Assembly: GCA_963809205.1 (NCBI GenBank)
Contig: CAWEIS010000010.1
Span: 248,001 to 312,000 of the forward strand
DNA from: DATLLN01 sp963809205
GTDB taxonomy: Bacteria; Actinomycetota; Thermoleophilia; Gaiellales; JAICJC01
Reading direction: 5' to 3'
DNA length: 64,000 bases
The stretch's first letter is position 1; each line of letters begins with the position of its first letter. The position numbers were made by a program, and so were the translations under genes. Below are positions 7,298-15,940 of the stretch, one piece after another. The notes beneath the pieces were generated by a model. The model was not told the DNA's origin and did no database searches. It saw nothing but the letters and a program-made list of their open reading frames with translations.

Positions 7298-7693
7298 ATG
7301 AACACCTCCGCGCCCGTCATCACCGGCGTTGACTTCGTCACCGTGTCCGCCACCGACTTCCCCGCGTCCGTCCGGTTCTACGGCGAGGTGCTGGGCCTGC
7401 CGCAAACAGCTCGCTACGGCAGCCGGGACGGTGCCGAGTTCGAGGCCGGCGGGCTGACGCTGAGCCTGATCCGCTCCGAGGCGATGGGGATGACGTTCGC
7501 CGTGAATACGCACCCGATCGCCTTCCACGTCGAGGACATGGAGGCCGCGCGGGCCGAGCTCGAGAGCCGCGGGGTCGAGTTCGCCGCCGACACCCTGGAC
7601 ACCGGCGTCTGCCTGATGGCGTTCTTCCGCGACCCGGCCGGGAACGCGCTCATGCTGCACCACCGCTACGCGCCACGGACGCCGCTCGGCTGA
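7298..7693 (+). CDS. VOC (glyoxalase/bleomycin resistance) family protein
   Basis: 131 residues of a single vicinal-oxygen-chelate module pair: FVTVSATDFPASVRFYGEVL at the start, PIAFHVEDMEAARAELESRG in the middle, FFRDPAGNALMLHHR at the end. Such proteins are metal-dependent lyases, dioxygenases or drug-binding proteins; the substrate cannot be told from sequence. The gene is transcribed away from the XRE regulator and shares its operator region, so it is the likely regulated target. Confidence 0.82.
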   Translation: MNTSAPVITGVDFVTVSATDFPASVRFYGEVLGLPQTARYGSRDGAEFEAGGLTLSLIRSEAMGMTFAVNTHPIAFHVEDMEAARAELESRGVEFAADTLDTGVCLMAFFRDPAGNALMLHHRYAPRTPLG

Positions 7694-7696
7694 CGC

Positions 7697-8542
7697 CTAC
7701 AGCGCCTCGGCGACCCGGGCGTCGAGCGTGTTGGCCCAGTGCAGGGCGACGGCCTCGGGCGTCTCCAGCCGCCGCCCCTCGAGCGGCCCGTGGTGCCCGG
7801 CCACCGCGTTCAGGAGCGGCAGCAGCGCGTCCTCGTTGAGCGCGATCTCGCGCGCGGCGCCGTCGATCATGCGCACCCCGGCGAGCACGTGTCCGATCAG
7901 CCGTCCCTCGTCAGACACGCTGATCGTCACGCCGGGGCGGAAGGTCTCGGTGCGGCCGACGTCGTGCAGCAGCGCCGCCGCCAGCAGCTGGTCGCCGTTC
8001 AGCCGCGGGTGAAGCTGCGCGGTCTCCCGGCAGATCGAGGCGACGGCCACCGTGTGCTCGAGCAGCCCGCCGGCGTAGGCGTGGTGCGTCTCCGCCGCCG
8101 GCGCGGTGCGAAACCGGGCGCGGAAGGGCGCGTCGCCCAGAAAGCGCCCGACCAGCGCCGCCAGCCCGGGATGGTGGATCTCGCCGGCCAGGAACTCGAC
8201 CATGCCGTCCAGCGTCTCGGCGTCGCGGCGGGCGCCCGGGAGCAGCTCCAGGGCGTCCCCCGGCGCCAGCTTCTCGAGGTCGCGGAGCTCGATCTGCAGC
8301 CGGCCGTCGTAGGTGCCGACGCGGCCCAGCACGCGTACCGTGTCGCCCTCGGTGAAGCGCCCATCGATGACGTTGACGTCATTCCAGACAACGGCGGGCA
8401 CGCGTCCCGTGCGATCCGCCAGCTCGACGCTCAGGAACGGGTCGCCGGCCCGCGTCCGGCGGCGGGTCTTGCGCTGCACGGCGAAGGTCGCGTCGACGAC
8501 CTGTCCGTCCTCCAGCTCCTCGATCCACGTGTCACCGGCCAT
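7697..8542 (-). CDS. YhaM-like HD-domain nuclease with OB fold
   Basis: 281 residues. The N-terminal 110 residues form an OB-fold nucleic-acid-binding domain (VPAVVWNDV, GDTVRVLGRVGTYDGRLQI). The C-terminal part is an HD domain with THHAYAGGLLEHTVAVA, LLAAALLHDVGR and GHHG supplying the metal-binding His/Asp residues. This architecture matches YhaM, a 3'-5' exoribonuclease. It shares a palindromic promoter with the divergent DUF1015 gene. Confidence 0.82.
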   Translation of the reverse strand: MAGDTWIEELEDGQVVDATFAVQRKTRRRTRAGDPFLSVELADRTGRVPAVVWNDVNVIDGRFTEGDTVRVLGRVGTYDGRLQIELRDLEKLAPGDALELLPGARRDAETLDGMVEFLAGEIHHPGLAALVGRFLGDAPFRARFRTAPAAETHHAYAGGLLEHTVAVASICRETAQLHPRLNGDQLLAAALLHDVGRTETFRPGVTISVSDEGRLIGHVLAGVRMIDGAAREIALNEDALLPLLNAVAGHHGPLEGRRLETPEAVALHWANTLDARVAEAL

Positions 8543-8550
8543 CCGTGGTC

Positions 8551-8563
8551 AGTCTATTAGACT
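8551..8563. promoter_or_regulatory. Palindromic bidirectional -10 element
   Basis: AGTCTATTAGACT is a perfect palindrome around one central T. Read on the plus strand it gives TAGACT 7 bases before the ATG at 8571; read on the minus strand it gives TAGACT 8 bases before the ATG at 8542. One symmetrical element can therefore serve two divergent leaderless genes. Confidence 0.65.
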
Positions 8564-8570
8564 CCTGGCG

Positions 8571-9869
8571 ATGTCCTCCACCGCCACGCGCACCGCGCTG
8601 GGGCCGCTCAGGGCGCTTCGCTACGACCAGGCGAAGGTCGACCTCGCGGACGTGGTGGCCCCGCCGTACGACGTGGTCACCGAGCCGCAGCGCGCGGCGC
8701 TGATCCGTCGCTGCGAGTACTCGATCGTCCGCCTCGAGCTGCCCGACGACGCCGACGCCCAGGCCGCCGCCACCCTGATGCACCGGTGGACGCGCGACGG
8801 CGTCCTCGCCCGGGACGACCGGCCGGCGCTGTGGTGGCATGAGCAGACGTTCACCGGGCCGGACGGCGTCGACCGCGTCCGCCGCGGGTTCTTCGCCGCC
8901 GTGCGCCTGTCGCCCTACGACGAGGGCCGCATCCGCCCGCACGAGCACACCCACGCCTCGGTGCGGGCCGAGCGGCTGGAGCTGATGCGCGCCACGCGGG
9001 CGAACCTCTCGCCGATCCTCGGCGTCTACGACGACCCGGACGGCACCGCGGCCGGCCGGCTCGGCTCGGCAGCGGCGGGCGACCCCGAGATGCACGCGAC
9101 CGACTCCGACGGCACCGTGCACCGCTTCTGGGAGGTCACCGACCCGGCGGCCATCGGCGCCGTCCGGGACTCGATGGCCGAGTGCGAGATCCTGATCGCC
9201 GACGGCCACCATCGCTACGAGACCGCGCTCGCCTACCGCGACGAGCGGCGGGCGGCCGAGGGCGACCCGGCGGGCGACCGCCCCTACGACTTCATCCTGA
9301 TGTGCCTGTGCAACCTGCGCGACGAGGGGCTTGCGATCTACCCGACCCACCGCGTGGTGATGAGCCACCGCGAGGTCGACCGCCGCTTCCTGCAGGCGTT
9401 CAGCATTCGCGAGCTGCCGGCGGGCTCGCCGGCGGCGGTGGTCGAGGCGGAGCTGAACGAGGTGCCGATCGACACCATCGCGTTCGCGGTCTGGCGCGGC
9501 TCCGAGCATCCGGCGCTGATCGCCGAGCTGAGCGATCAGTCGGCGGCGATGCTGGGCATGCCCGGCGTCCCGGCCGCGGTGCGCGCGATCGACGCCGCCG
9601 TGCTGCAGGCACTCGTGCTCTCGCCGCTGCTCGGCCTCGACGGGGAGCAGTTCCTGACGACAGACGGCGTCCGCTACCTGCGGGGGCTCGACCATGCGAC
9701 GGCGCTGGTCGACTCCGGCGAGGCCGGCGCGGCGTTCCTGCTGCGCGCCCCGACCGTCGAGCAGGTGCAGAGCGTGACGGCGTCCGGACGCGTGATGCCG
9801 CAGAAGTCGACGTACTTCTTCCCGAAGCTGTGGTCGGGCTTCCTGCTCAACCCGCTGTCGGACGATTGA
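8571..9869 (+). CDS. DUF1015 family protein (SerK-like fold)
   Basis: 432 residues. Family motifs are VVAPPYDVV near residue 25, IADGHHRYETALAYRD near 205 and the C-terminal MPQKSTYFFPKLWSGF. DUF1015 is widespread, and an archaeal member (SerK) is an ADP-dependent L-serine kinase making O-phosphoserine. Whether this protein has that activity is unknown. The next gene, a phosphatase of the inositol monophosphatase family, starts on a TTG that overlaps this stop codon (TTGA), so the two are translationally coupled. Confidence 0.85.
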   Translation: MSSTATRTALGPLRALRYDQAKVDLADVVAPPYDVVTEPQRAALIRRCEYSIVRLELPDDADAQAAATLMHRWTRDGVLARDDRPALWWHEQTFTGPDGVDRVRRGFFAAVRLSPYDEGRIRPHEHTHASVRAERLELMRATRANLSPILGVYDDPDGTAAGRLGSAAAGDPEMHATDSDGTVHRFWEVTDPAAIGAVRDSMAECEILIADGHHRYETALAYRDERRAAEGDPAGDRPYDFILMCLCNLRDEGLAIYPTHRVVMSHREVDRRFLQAFSIRELPAGSPAAVVEAELNEVPIDTIAFAVWRGSEHPALIAELSDQSAAMLGMPGVPAAVRAIDAAVLQALVLSPLLGLDGEQFLTTDGVRYLRGLDHATALVDSGEAGAAFLLRAPTVEQVQSVTASGRVMPQKSTYFFPKLWSGFLLNPLSDD

Positions 9870-10672
9870 GAGCCGACTGGCTCGAGTTCTGCCAGGGCGT
9901 CGCCGCCGATGTGGACGGCGTGCTGCGGCGGCTGCCTACCCGTGACGACCGCGAGCCGGTGGTCGGCCGCGGCGTCGGCGGGGACGACACCACCGTCGTC
10001 GACCAGGAGGCCGAGTCCGCCGTCGTCCGCCGGCTGGAGGCGCTGGCCGGCCGCGGCATCTCGTTCCAGCTGGTGTCCGAGGAGCTGGGCGAGCGGGCCT
10101 ACGGCGACGGTGACTCGCGATGGCGCGTCGTGGTCGACCCGATCGACGGCTCGCTGAACGCCAAACGCGGCCTGCCGTTCTACTGCATCTCGATCGCCTT
10201 CGCCGACGGCCCCGCGCTGTCGGACGTCGCGTTCGGCTACGTCCGCGACTTTGGCAGCGGCGAGGAGTGGGTGGCGACGCGCGGCGGGGGCGCGACGGTC
10301 AACGGCCGCACGCTGGGCGGCGTCCGCCCCAAGGATCGGCTGGGGGTCGTCGACCTGGAGGCCACCGATGCCGGCCTGGTGGCCGAGGCCGCGCGCAGGC
10401 TGGACGGCAGCGTCGGCCGCATCCGGCTGCTCGGCGCCCTGGCGCTGGCGCTGTGCCAGCTGGCCGACGGGCGCCTGGACGGCGTCTGTTCGCTCAAGCC
10501 CTCGCGATCGGTCGACGTCGCCGCCGCGGCGCTGGTCGTGCGCGAGGCCGGCGCGGCCGTGCTACTGCCCGACCATGACGACCTCCCGCTCGACCTGGTG
10601 TCCCGGTCGCGGATCGCCGCGGCACGCGACGACGCCATGGCGGGGCGGCTGGCCGGGCTGGTCTACGGCTGA
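9866..10672 (+). CDS. Inositol monophosphatase family phosphatase
   Basis: 268 residues from the TTG at 9866. The Mg-dependent, Li-sensitive phosphatase motifs are present: GDDTTVVDQEAE, VSEELGE, the metal-binding WRVVVDPIDGSLNAK and the C-terminal SVDVAAAALVVREAG. Substrates in the family include inositol phosphate, fructose-1,6-bisphosphate, PAP and histidinol phosphate; nothing here decides between them. The TTG start is chosen because it overlaps the stop of the DUF1015 gene and the product then begins directly at the conserved N-terminal helix. Confidence 0.85.
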   Translation: MRADWLEFCQGVAADVDGVLRRLPTRDDREPVVGRGVGGDDTTVVDQEAESAVVRRLEALAGRGISFQLVSEELGERAYGDGDSRWRVVVDPIDGSLNAKRGLPFYCISIAFADGPALSDVAFGYVRDFGSGEEWVATRGGGATVNGRTLGGVRPKDRLGVVDLEATDAGLVAEAARRLDGSVGRIRLLGALALALCQLADGRLDGVCSLKPSRSVDVAAAALVVREAGAAVLLPDHDDLPLDLVSRSRIAAARDDAMAGRLAGLVYG

Positions 10673-10679
10673 CGGGCGG

Positions 10680-10685
10680 TACGAT
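10680..10685 (+). promoter_or_regulatory. -10 box (TACGAT) for mrp
   Basis: TACGAT ends 6 bases before the GTG at 10692, giving a leaderless GTG-initiated transcript. Confidence 0.5.
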
Positions 10686-10691
10686 TCCCGT

Positions 10692-11813
10692 GTGCCCTCC
10701 GAGGCCGACATCCGCACGGCGCTGGTCGCCGTCATCGACCCCGAGATCCGCCGCAGCGTGGTCGAGCTGGACATGGTGCGCGACGTCGAGATCGCGGGCG
10801 GCGACGTCACGGTCGGCCTCGCCCTGACCGTCGCCGGCTGCCCGATGAAGTCGAACCTCGAGGATCAGGTGCGCCGCCACGTCGGCGCCGTCGACGGCGT
10901 CGGGTCGGTCGCGGTGCGCTTCGACGTGATGACGCCCGAGCAGCGCGAGGCGCTACGCAAGCATCTGCACGGCGACGCTCCGCAGGGCAGCGGCGGTGAG
11001 CGGCGGATTGCGCTGCACCCGCGCACCCGCGTGGTCGCGGTCGCGTCCGGCAAGGGCGGCGTCGGCAAGTCGACGCTGACGGCGAACCTGGCGGCCTCGC
11101 TGGCCGCCGGAGGCGCCGAGGTGGGCGTGATCGACGCCGACATCTACGGCTACTCGATTCCCCGCATGCTGGGCGTGTCCCGCAAGCCGGTCGTGGTCGA
11201 CAAGATGATCGTGCCGCCGGTCAACCACGAGCTGAAGGTGATGTCGATCGGGTTCTTCACCGACCCCGACGCCGCCGTCGTGTGGCGCGGCCCGATGCTC
11301 CACCGCGCGCTCGAGCAGTTCCTCTCCGACGTCCACTGGGGCGAGCTCGACTACCTGGTCGTCGACATGCCGCCGGGCACCGGCGACGTCTCGATCTCGC
11401 TCGGCCAGCTGCTGCCCCAGCCCGACCTGGTGCTGGTGACCACGCCGCAGGCGGCCGCCCAGAAGGTGGCGCGGCGCGCCGCCGAGGTGGCGGGCAAGAC
11501 GGGCATGCGGGTGGCCGCCGTCGTCGAGAACATGAGCCATCTGGTCTGCCCTTGCTGCGGCGAGATCACCCGCCCGTTCGGCGAGGGCGGCGGACAGGCG
11601 CTGGCGGACGAGCTGGGCGTGCCGCTGCTCGGCCAGGTGCCGCTGGACGAGCCGCTGCGGATCGCCTCCGATGAGGGCACGCCGCTGGTCATCTCGCACC
11701 CCGACGCGGCGTCGTCGCGGGCCGTCGCCGACCTGGCCGAGCGGCTCCCGGGCGTGCTGCGGCCGCTGCCGGCCGCCGTGCGCATCCGCAAGCCGCTCGC
11801 CGTCAGCTCGTAG
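10692..11813 (+). CDS. mrp: Mrp/ApbC iron-sulfur carrier ATPase
   Basis: 373 residues from a GTG start. The N-terminal 85 residues are a MIP18/DUF59 domain (IRTALVAVIDPEIRRSVVEL, VAGCPMKSNLEDQV). The NTPase domain follows with the deviant Walker A GKGGVGKST near residue 118, the switch DADIYGYSIPRMLG, VDMPPGTGD and the CPCCG pair that binds a bridging [4Fe-4S] cluster in this family. The protein carries Fe-S clusters to target enzymes in the cytoplasm, a fitting neighbour for the Fe-S-rich complex I operon downstream. Its last 11 bases overlap the convergent DUF1028 gene. Confidence 0.93.
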   Translation: MPSEADIRTALVAVIDPEIRRSVVELDMVRDVEIAGGDVTVGLALTVAGCPMKSNLEDQVRRHVGAVDGVGSVAVRFDVMTPEQREALRKHLHGDAPQGSGGERRIALHPRTRVVAVASGKGGVGKSTLTANLAASLAAGGAEVGVIDADIYGYSIPRMLGVSRKPVVVDKMIVPPVNHELKVMSIGFFTDPDAAVVWRGPMLHRALEQFLSDVHWGELDYLVVDMPPGTGDVSISLGQLLPQPDLVLVTTPQAAAQKVARRAAEVAGKTGMRVAAVVENMSHLVCPCCGEITRPFGEGGGQALADELGVPLLGQVPLDEPLRIASDEGTPLVISHPDAASSRAVADLAERLPGVLRPLPAAVRIRKPLAVSS

Positions 11814-12624
11814 CGGTCGTCTCCCGCAGAAGGCGCATCACCACCGGGTCGATCGTCTTGCCCGACGGGTCGAGCCGCTCCTCGAGGTTCTCGATATCGG
11901 CCCACTCCTGCAGCGACGCGTGCCCGATCCGCGAGAGACGCTCGGTCATCTCGGCCGCCAGCTCGCCCTCGATCGGCAGGAACTCGTCCGCAGGGGTCTT
12001 GCCGAACAGCAGGTCGTGGATCCCGTGGATGCGCCCCAGCTCGGGCACCGGGTCGGCGTGGTCGTCGACCCGGAGGTCGAGCAGGATGTCGTTGTTGCCG
12101 CCGTACCCGCCGCCGACGCGGCGGACGACCAGCGCCGCCGACTGCCTGCCCCGCCGGTCGCCGCCGGCGCGGTCGGCGGCCAGCAGCGCGGCCAGCATCC
12201 GTTCGGCCAGCGTCCCCTGCGTCGCCAGGAACACCTCGACCAGCGCGTCCACCACCTCGGGCCCGGTGAGGATGTTGCCCTGCGCCGCGTAGCACGGGCC
12301 GGTGCGCCCGCCCGCCCAGTCGACGCAGTCGCCGCCGGTGAAGGTCGCCGAGCCGCCGTGGCCGTCGACGACGCCCAGCTGGCGCTCCTCGCGCATGTCG
12401 TCGGGGCCGGTCAGGTCGGCGACCACGTGCTCGGCACTGGCACCGGCGGCCAGCCGCTCGATGCCCTCGGGCCCGTACAGCACGTTGGCCAGGCTCTGGG
12501 TCGCCACCGCGCCCACATTGCCCCGCGCCCACGGCACGACGGCGCCGACCGACGGGAACTTGGACGCCACCGCGACGCCCCAGTCGCCCGCCTCCAGATC
12601 GCACGCAACCAGCGAAAACGTCAT
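11803..12624 (-). CDS. DUF1028 family Ntn-hydrolase-like protein
   Basis: 273 residues. The N-terminus MTFSLVACDLEAGDWGVAVAS followed by GAVVPWARGNVGAVATQSLAN is characteristic of DUF1028, whose fold resembles N-terminal nucleophile hydrolases. GDCVDWAGGRTG, YAAQGNILTG and GYGGNNDILLDLRVDDH are further family blocks. No activity is established. The ATG at 12624 overlaps the stop of the upstream MBL-fold gene in an ATGA, so the two form an operon. Confidence 0.85.
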   Translation of the reverse strand: MTFSLVACDLEAGDWGVAVASKFPSVGAVVPWARGNVGAVATQSLANVLYGPEGIERLAAGASAEHVVADLTGPDDMREERQLGVVDGHGGSATFTGGDCVDWAGGRTGPCYAAQGNILTGPEVVDALVEVFLATQGTLAERMLAALLAADRAGGDRRGRQSAALVVRRVGGGYGGNNDILLDLRVDDHADPVPELGRIHGIHDLLFGKTPADEFLPIEGELAAEMTERLSRIGHASLQEWADIENLEERLDPSGKTIDPVVMRLLRETTATS

Positions 12625-13334
12625 CGGATCGTGCCGCCGGCCTCGACGTCCAGCACCTCGAGGCCGCTGACGTCCTCGGCCTCGTTGCGCAGCTGATCGG
12701 GCGTCCCGGCCAGCAGCGGGAACGTGCCGTAGTGGCAAGGCACGACCTTCTTGACGCCCAGCAGCCGGATCGCCTCGGCAGCCTCGTAGGGGTCCATCGT
12801 GAAGTAGCCGCCGATCGGCAGCACGGCGACATCCGGCTTGTACAGGCGGCCGATCAGCGCCATGTCGCCGAACACGCAGGTGTCACCGGCGATGTAGACC
12901 GTGACCTCGCCGGTGCGGACCATGAAGCCCACCGGGTCGCCCAGGTAGACGTAGGTGCCGTCGTCCTCGACGAAGCTCGACGAGTGGCTGGCCTGCACCA
13001 GCGTCACCCAGCAGCCGGCGACCTCGATGGTGCCGCCCTTGTTCATGCCGGCGACGTTCTCGACGCCCTTGCCCTCCAGGTAGTCGCCCAGCTCGATGAT
13101 GCAGATCACGGCGTCCGGCTTGCCCGCCGCAGCCATCGGGATCGCGTCCGCGAGGTGGTCGGAGTGGGCGTGCGTCAGCAGCAGCACGTCGATGTCGCCC
13201 GGCTCCACGCCGTCCGGCCACTTCGGGTTCCCGGTCTTCCACGGATCGATCAGGATTCGCTTGCCGGCGGGCGTCGTCAGCAGCATTGACGCATGGCCGT
13301 ACCAGGTCAGCTCGAGGCCGTTTCCGAGTGGCAT
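12621..13334 (-). CDS. MBL-fold metal-dependent hydrolase (UPF0173 type)
   Basis: 237 residues. The metallo-beta-lactamase motif is LLLTHAHSDHLADAIPMA, with further metal ligands in QASHSSSF, IAGDTCVFGDMAL and VPCHYGTFPLL. It begins LELTWYGHASMLL, as in UPF0173 proteins. The substrate is unknown. GAGGAGGG three bases before the ATG supports the start. It is first of two genes, ahead of the DUF1028 gene. Confidence 0.88.
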   Translation of the reverse strand: MPLGNGLELTWYGHASMLLTTPAGKRILIDPWKTGNPKWPDGVEPGDIDVLLLTHAHSDHLADAIPMAAAGKPDAVICIIELGDYLEGKGVENVAGMNKGGTIEVAGCWVTLVQASHSSSFVEDDGTYVYLGDPVGFMVRTGEVTVYIAGDTCVFGDMALIGRLYKPDVAVLPIGGYFTMDPYEAAEAIRLLGVKKVVPCHYGTFPLLAGTPDQLRNEAEDVSGLEVLDVEAGGTIR

Positions 13335-13415
13335 TGTCCCTCCTCGCAGGTGGATCGAGCCCGCAGACTACCGCGGCCGGGGAGGAGCGACGCGTGCGGT
13401 CGCGAACACCGTGGT

Positions 13416-13823
13416 GTGCGATATCTGACAGCAGCCCGGGCCGCCGTTCCGGCCGCCCTGCTGGCCGTCGTCGGCCAGGCGGTCGCGTCCAGCACGCTGG
13501 TCGCCTTCTACGTGACGGCGGTGGCCGCAGCGGCGCTGATCGCCGCGGCCATGTTCGCGTACGTGGACGCCGTCGACCACCTGAGCGTGGTCACCGGCAC
13601 AGTGCTGGCACTGACCTCGCTGGCCGCTGCCCTCGTCATGCTGGACGCCGCGGTCTCGTTCCCCGGGGCGCTCTCTGCGGGCTCGCCCGGCGGCCCCGGC
13701 GTGCTCTCCACGCTGGCGCTCCTGCTGACCGTGCTCGCGCTGGTCGGCGAGTCCGTGCCGCGCCTGCTGGGACGCTTCGAGGGCGTGCACGCGCGGCAGC
13801 TGCGCGAGCTGATCTCGCGCTGA
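13416..13823 (+). CDS. Small integral membrane protein of unknown function
   Basis: 135 residues from a GTG at 13416. Four hydrophobic segments are visible: AAVPAALLAVVGQAV, YVTAVAAAALIAAAMFAYV, VLALTSLAAALVMLDAAV and LALLLTVLALVGESV. The C-terminal tail is cationic (RRLxx-type, ending HARQLRELISR). I do not recognise a family. The frame is open further upstream, but that part is arginine-rich and overlaps the leader of the MBL gene. The stop is 10 bases from the end of the convergent L,D-transpeptidase gene. Confidence 0.6.
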   Translation: MRYLTAARAAVPAALLAVVGQAVASSTLVAFYVTAVAAAALIAAAMFAYVDAVDHLSVVTGTVLALTSLAAALVMLDAAVSFPGALSAGSPGGPGVLSTLALLLTVLALVGESVPRLLGRFEGVHARQLRELISR

Positions 13824-13833
13824 CCGCCTGGAG

Positions 13834-14484
13834 CTAGGTGTAGATCGACACCGGCGTGCCCAGCGTCGCCCACGCGTAGACGCCGGGCGCCTCCGGCATC
13901 GGCACGCGGATGCAGCCATGCGACGCCGGGTAGGGCGGCACGCTGGCGAAGCCGTGGATCGCGATCCCGCCGACCACGTAGTTGGCATAGGGCAGCCAGA
14001 CGTGGAACAGGTACGACCACGACATCTTCGACTTCGCGTAGACGTGGAAGTTGCCGCTGGTGGTGACGTGGCCCGGCGCCGCGGTGGAGACGTGGATCGT
14101 CCGGTAGACGGTGCGGTTCTTCGTCACCAGGATCATGATCTGCTTGCCCTTGTGCACCTCGACGTGGCGGTAGGCGATCGACCACGGCTTGGGGGTCGCC
14201 GAGAGCACCAGCCGGCGCTGCGTCAGCGAGTCGGCGACGCCCGTGCGGGTGAAGCCGACCCAGCCCTGGAACGCCATCACGGCCTGGCTCGTGCGGTAGT
14301 CGTAACAGCCCGGGTGGTAGCCCATCGGCAGGTAGGAGCGGTTGTACAGCCGCACCTGGAGTGCGAACACGTCCCCGCCGCACATGCCCGACGACAGCAC
14401 GCTGCGAGGCTTTGCCGAGGCAACCGACGGCGCCGCCAGCACCACCATCAGCACGGCGACAACGACCAGACCGATGCGCTTCAT
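13834..14484 (-). CDS. Secreted L,D-transpeptidase (YkuD) with peptidoglycan-binding domain
   Basis: 216 residues. A signal peptide occupies residues 1-24 (KRIGLVVVAVLMVVLAAPSVASA). A peptidoglycan-binding-like helical repeat follows (GGDVFALQVRLYNRSYLP, SQAVMAFQGWVGFTRTG). The YkuD catalytic domain contains GGIAIHGFAS and the cysteine motif SHGCIRVPMPEA. Such enzymes make 3-3 cross-links in peptidoglycan outside the membrane. The ATG lies one base after the nuoN stop, with GGAGGG inside the end of nuoN as ribosome-binding site. It may therefore be carried on the complex I transcript. Confidence 0.92.
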   Translation of the reverse strand: MKRIGLVVVAVLMVVLAAPSVASAKPRSVLSSGMCGGDVFALQVRLYNRSYLPMGYHPGCYDYRTSQAVMAFQGWVGFTRTGVADSLTQRRLVLSATPKPWSIAYRHVEVHKGKQIMILVTKNRTVYRTIHVSTAAPGHVTTSGNFHVYAKSKMSWSYLFHVWLPYANYVVGGIAIHGFASVPPYPASHGCIRVPMPEAPGVYAWATLGTPVSIYT

Positions 14485-14485
14485 C

Positions 14486-15940
14486 CTACCCTCCGAACAG
14501 TGACGTACTTGCGGTCCTGGCCATGTCGAATAACGGACCGGGAACGAAGAATAACGCCAGCACGGCCAGAGCGGAAACTCCAGCTGTCAGCGAGGCCACA
14601 CCGAACCCCGGGCGCGGCTCCGCGACCGGCTTGCGCGCGTCGCGGTCGATGACGGCGAGCGGGATCCGCAGGTAGTAGACGAGCGCCACCATGGTCGCGA
14701 TCACGCCGCACACGGCGAGGTAGGCGAGGTCGCTGTCGACGGCGGCGCTGAACACCGCCAGCTTGGCCAGGAAGCCCGCCGTCGGCGGGATGCCGGCCAG
14801 CGACAGCATGAAGATGATCATCGCGATCGAGAGCACCGGCCGCGAGTAGGCGTAGCCGTTGAAGTCGCGGATCTCGACCGGCCGGCCGATCTCCCGCTCG
14901 CGCACCGCCACGATCGCGAACGCGCCGATGTTCATCGCGGCATACACGACCAGATAGAAGAGCAGCGCCTCGGCGCCCTTCGGGCTGTCGGCGGCCACCG
15001 CGGTCAGCAGGAAGCCGGTGTGCCCGACCGTCGAGTAGGCCAGCATCCGCTTGACGTTGGTCTGGCGGAGGGCGGCCAGGTTGCCGATCGCGAACGAGGC
15101 GATCGCCAGGCCGGCCAGCACGTTCTTCCACAGGTCGGACTGGTCGGGGAACGCGGTGACCAGAACGCGGGTGATCACGATCAGCGCGGCGACCTTGGTC
15201 GCGGCCGACATGAAGGCGGTGACCGGCGTCGGCGCGCCCTCGTAGGCGTCAGGCGTCCACATGTGCAGCGGCGCGGCGTTGGCCTTGAAGCCGAGCCCGG
15301 CGATCACCAGCGCGATCCCGCCCAGCAGCAGCGCATCGTCGCCCTGGCCGCGGGCCACCCGGGCGATCCCGTCGAACTCGAGCTGGCCGGTCGACCCGTA
15401 GACCAGCGCCGCGCCGTACAGCAGCAGCGCCGCGCCGACCGCGCCGACGATCAGGTACTTGAGCCCGCCCTCCAGCGAGAGCAGCTCGTCGGAGTCCATC
15501 GCCACCAGGATGTAGAGGCAGATCGAGAGCAGCTCGAGCGCAACGAACACGGTGACGAAGCTGTTCGAGATGGCGAGCAGCGACATGCCGCCGGCGCCGA
15601 TCAGCAGCAGCGAGTGGTACTCGATCGCGCGCTCGCGCATCCACGGCGTGCCCCACGCGATCAGGGTGGCCAGCAGCCCGGCGCTGAACACGATCAGCCC
15701 CGCCCCGCGGCCGAACGCGTCGACCCGCAGTGTGTGCTCGAAGCTGTAGTGCGCGGCGTCGTCCCACTGCACGGCCACGGCGATGATCGCGCCGATGAAC
15801 GCCCCCAGGCTGACGACGGTCGCGAACGCACGGGCGGCCAGCGGCGAGAGGAACACGCCGAACAGCAGCAGCGCTGCGGCCGCGACGATCAGGACGATCT
15901 CGGGCGCTATGCCGGAGAAGGAGACGGGGACGGTGCTCAT
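14486..15940 (-). CDS. nuoN: NADH-quinone oxidoreductase subunit N
   Basis: 484 residues with about 14 membrane segments. It is an antiporter-like proton-pumping subunit of complex I. The conserved proton-channel features are GLGFKANAAPLHMWTPDAYEG, with its lysine, and RQTNVKRMLAYSTVGHTGF. The ATG overlaps the nuoM stop by one base (TGATG). Last nuo gene of the operon. Confidence 0.95.
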   Translation of the reverse strand: MSTVPVSFSGIAPEIVLIVAAAALLLFGVFLSPLAARAFATVVSLGAFIGAIIAVAVQWDDAAHYSFEHTLRVDAFGRGAGLIVFSAGLLATLIAWGTPWMRERAIEYHSLLLIGAGGMSLLAISNSFVTVFVALELLSICLYILVAMDSDELLSLEGGLKYLIVGAVGAALLLYGAALVYGSTGQLEFDGIARVARGQGDDALLLGGIALVIAGLGFKANAAPLHMWTPDAYEGAPTPVTAFMSAATKVAALIVITRVLVTAFPDQSDLWKNVLAGLAIASFAIGNLAALRQTNVKRMLAYSTVGHTGFLLTAVAADSPKGAEALLFYLVVYAAMNIGAFAIVAVREREIGRPVEIRDFNGYAYSRPVLSIAMIIFMLSLAGIPPTAGFLAKLAVFSAAVDSDLAYLAVCGVIATMVALVYYLRIPLAVIDRDARKPVAEPRPGFGVASLTAGVSALAVLALFFVPGPLFDMARTASTSLFGG

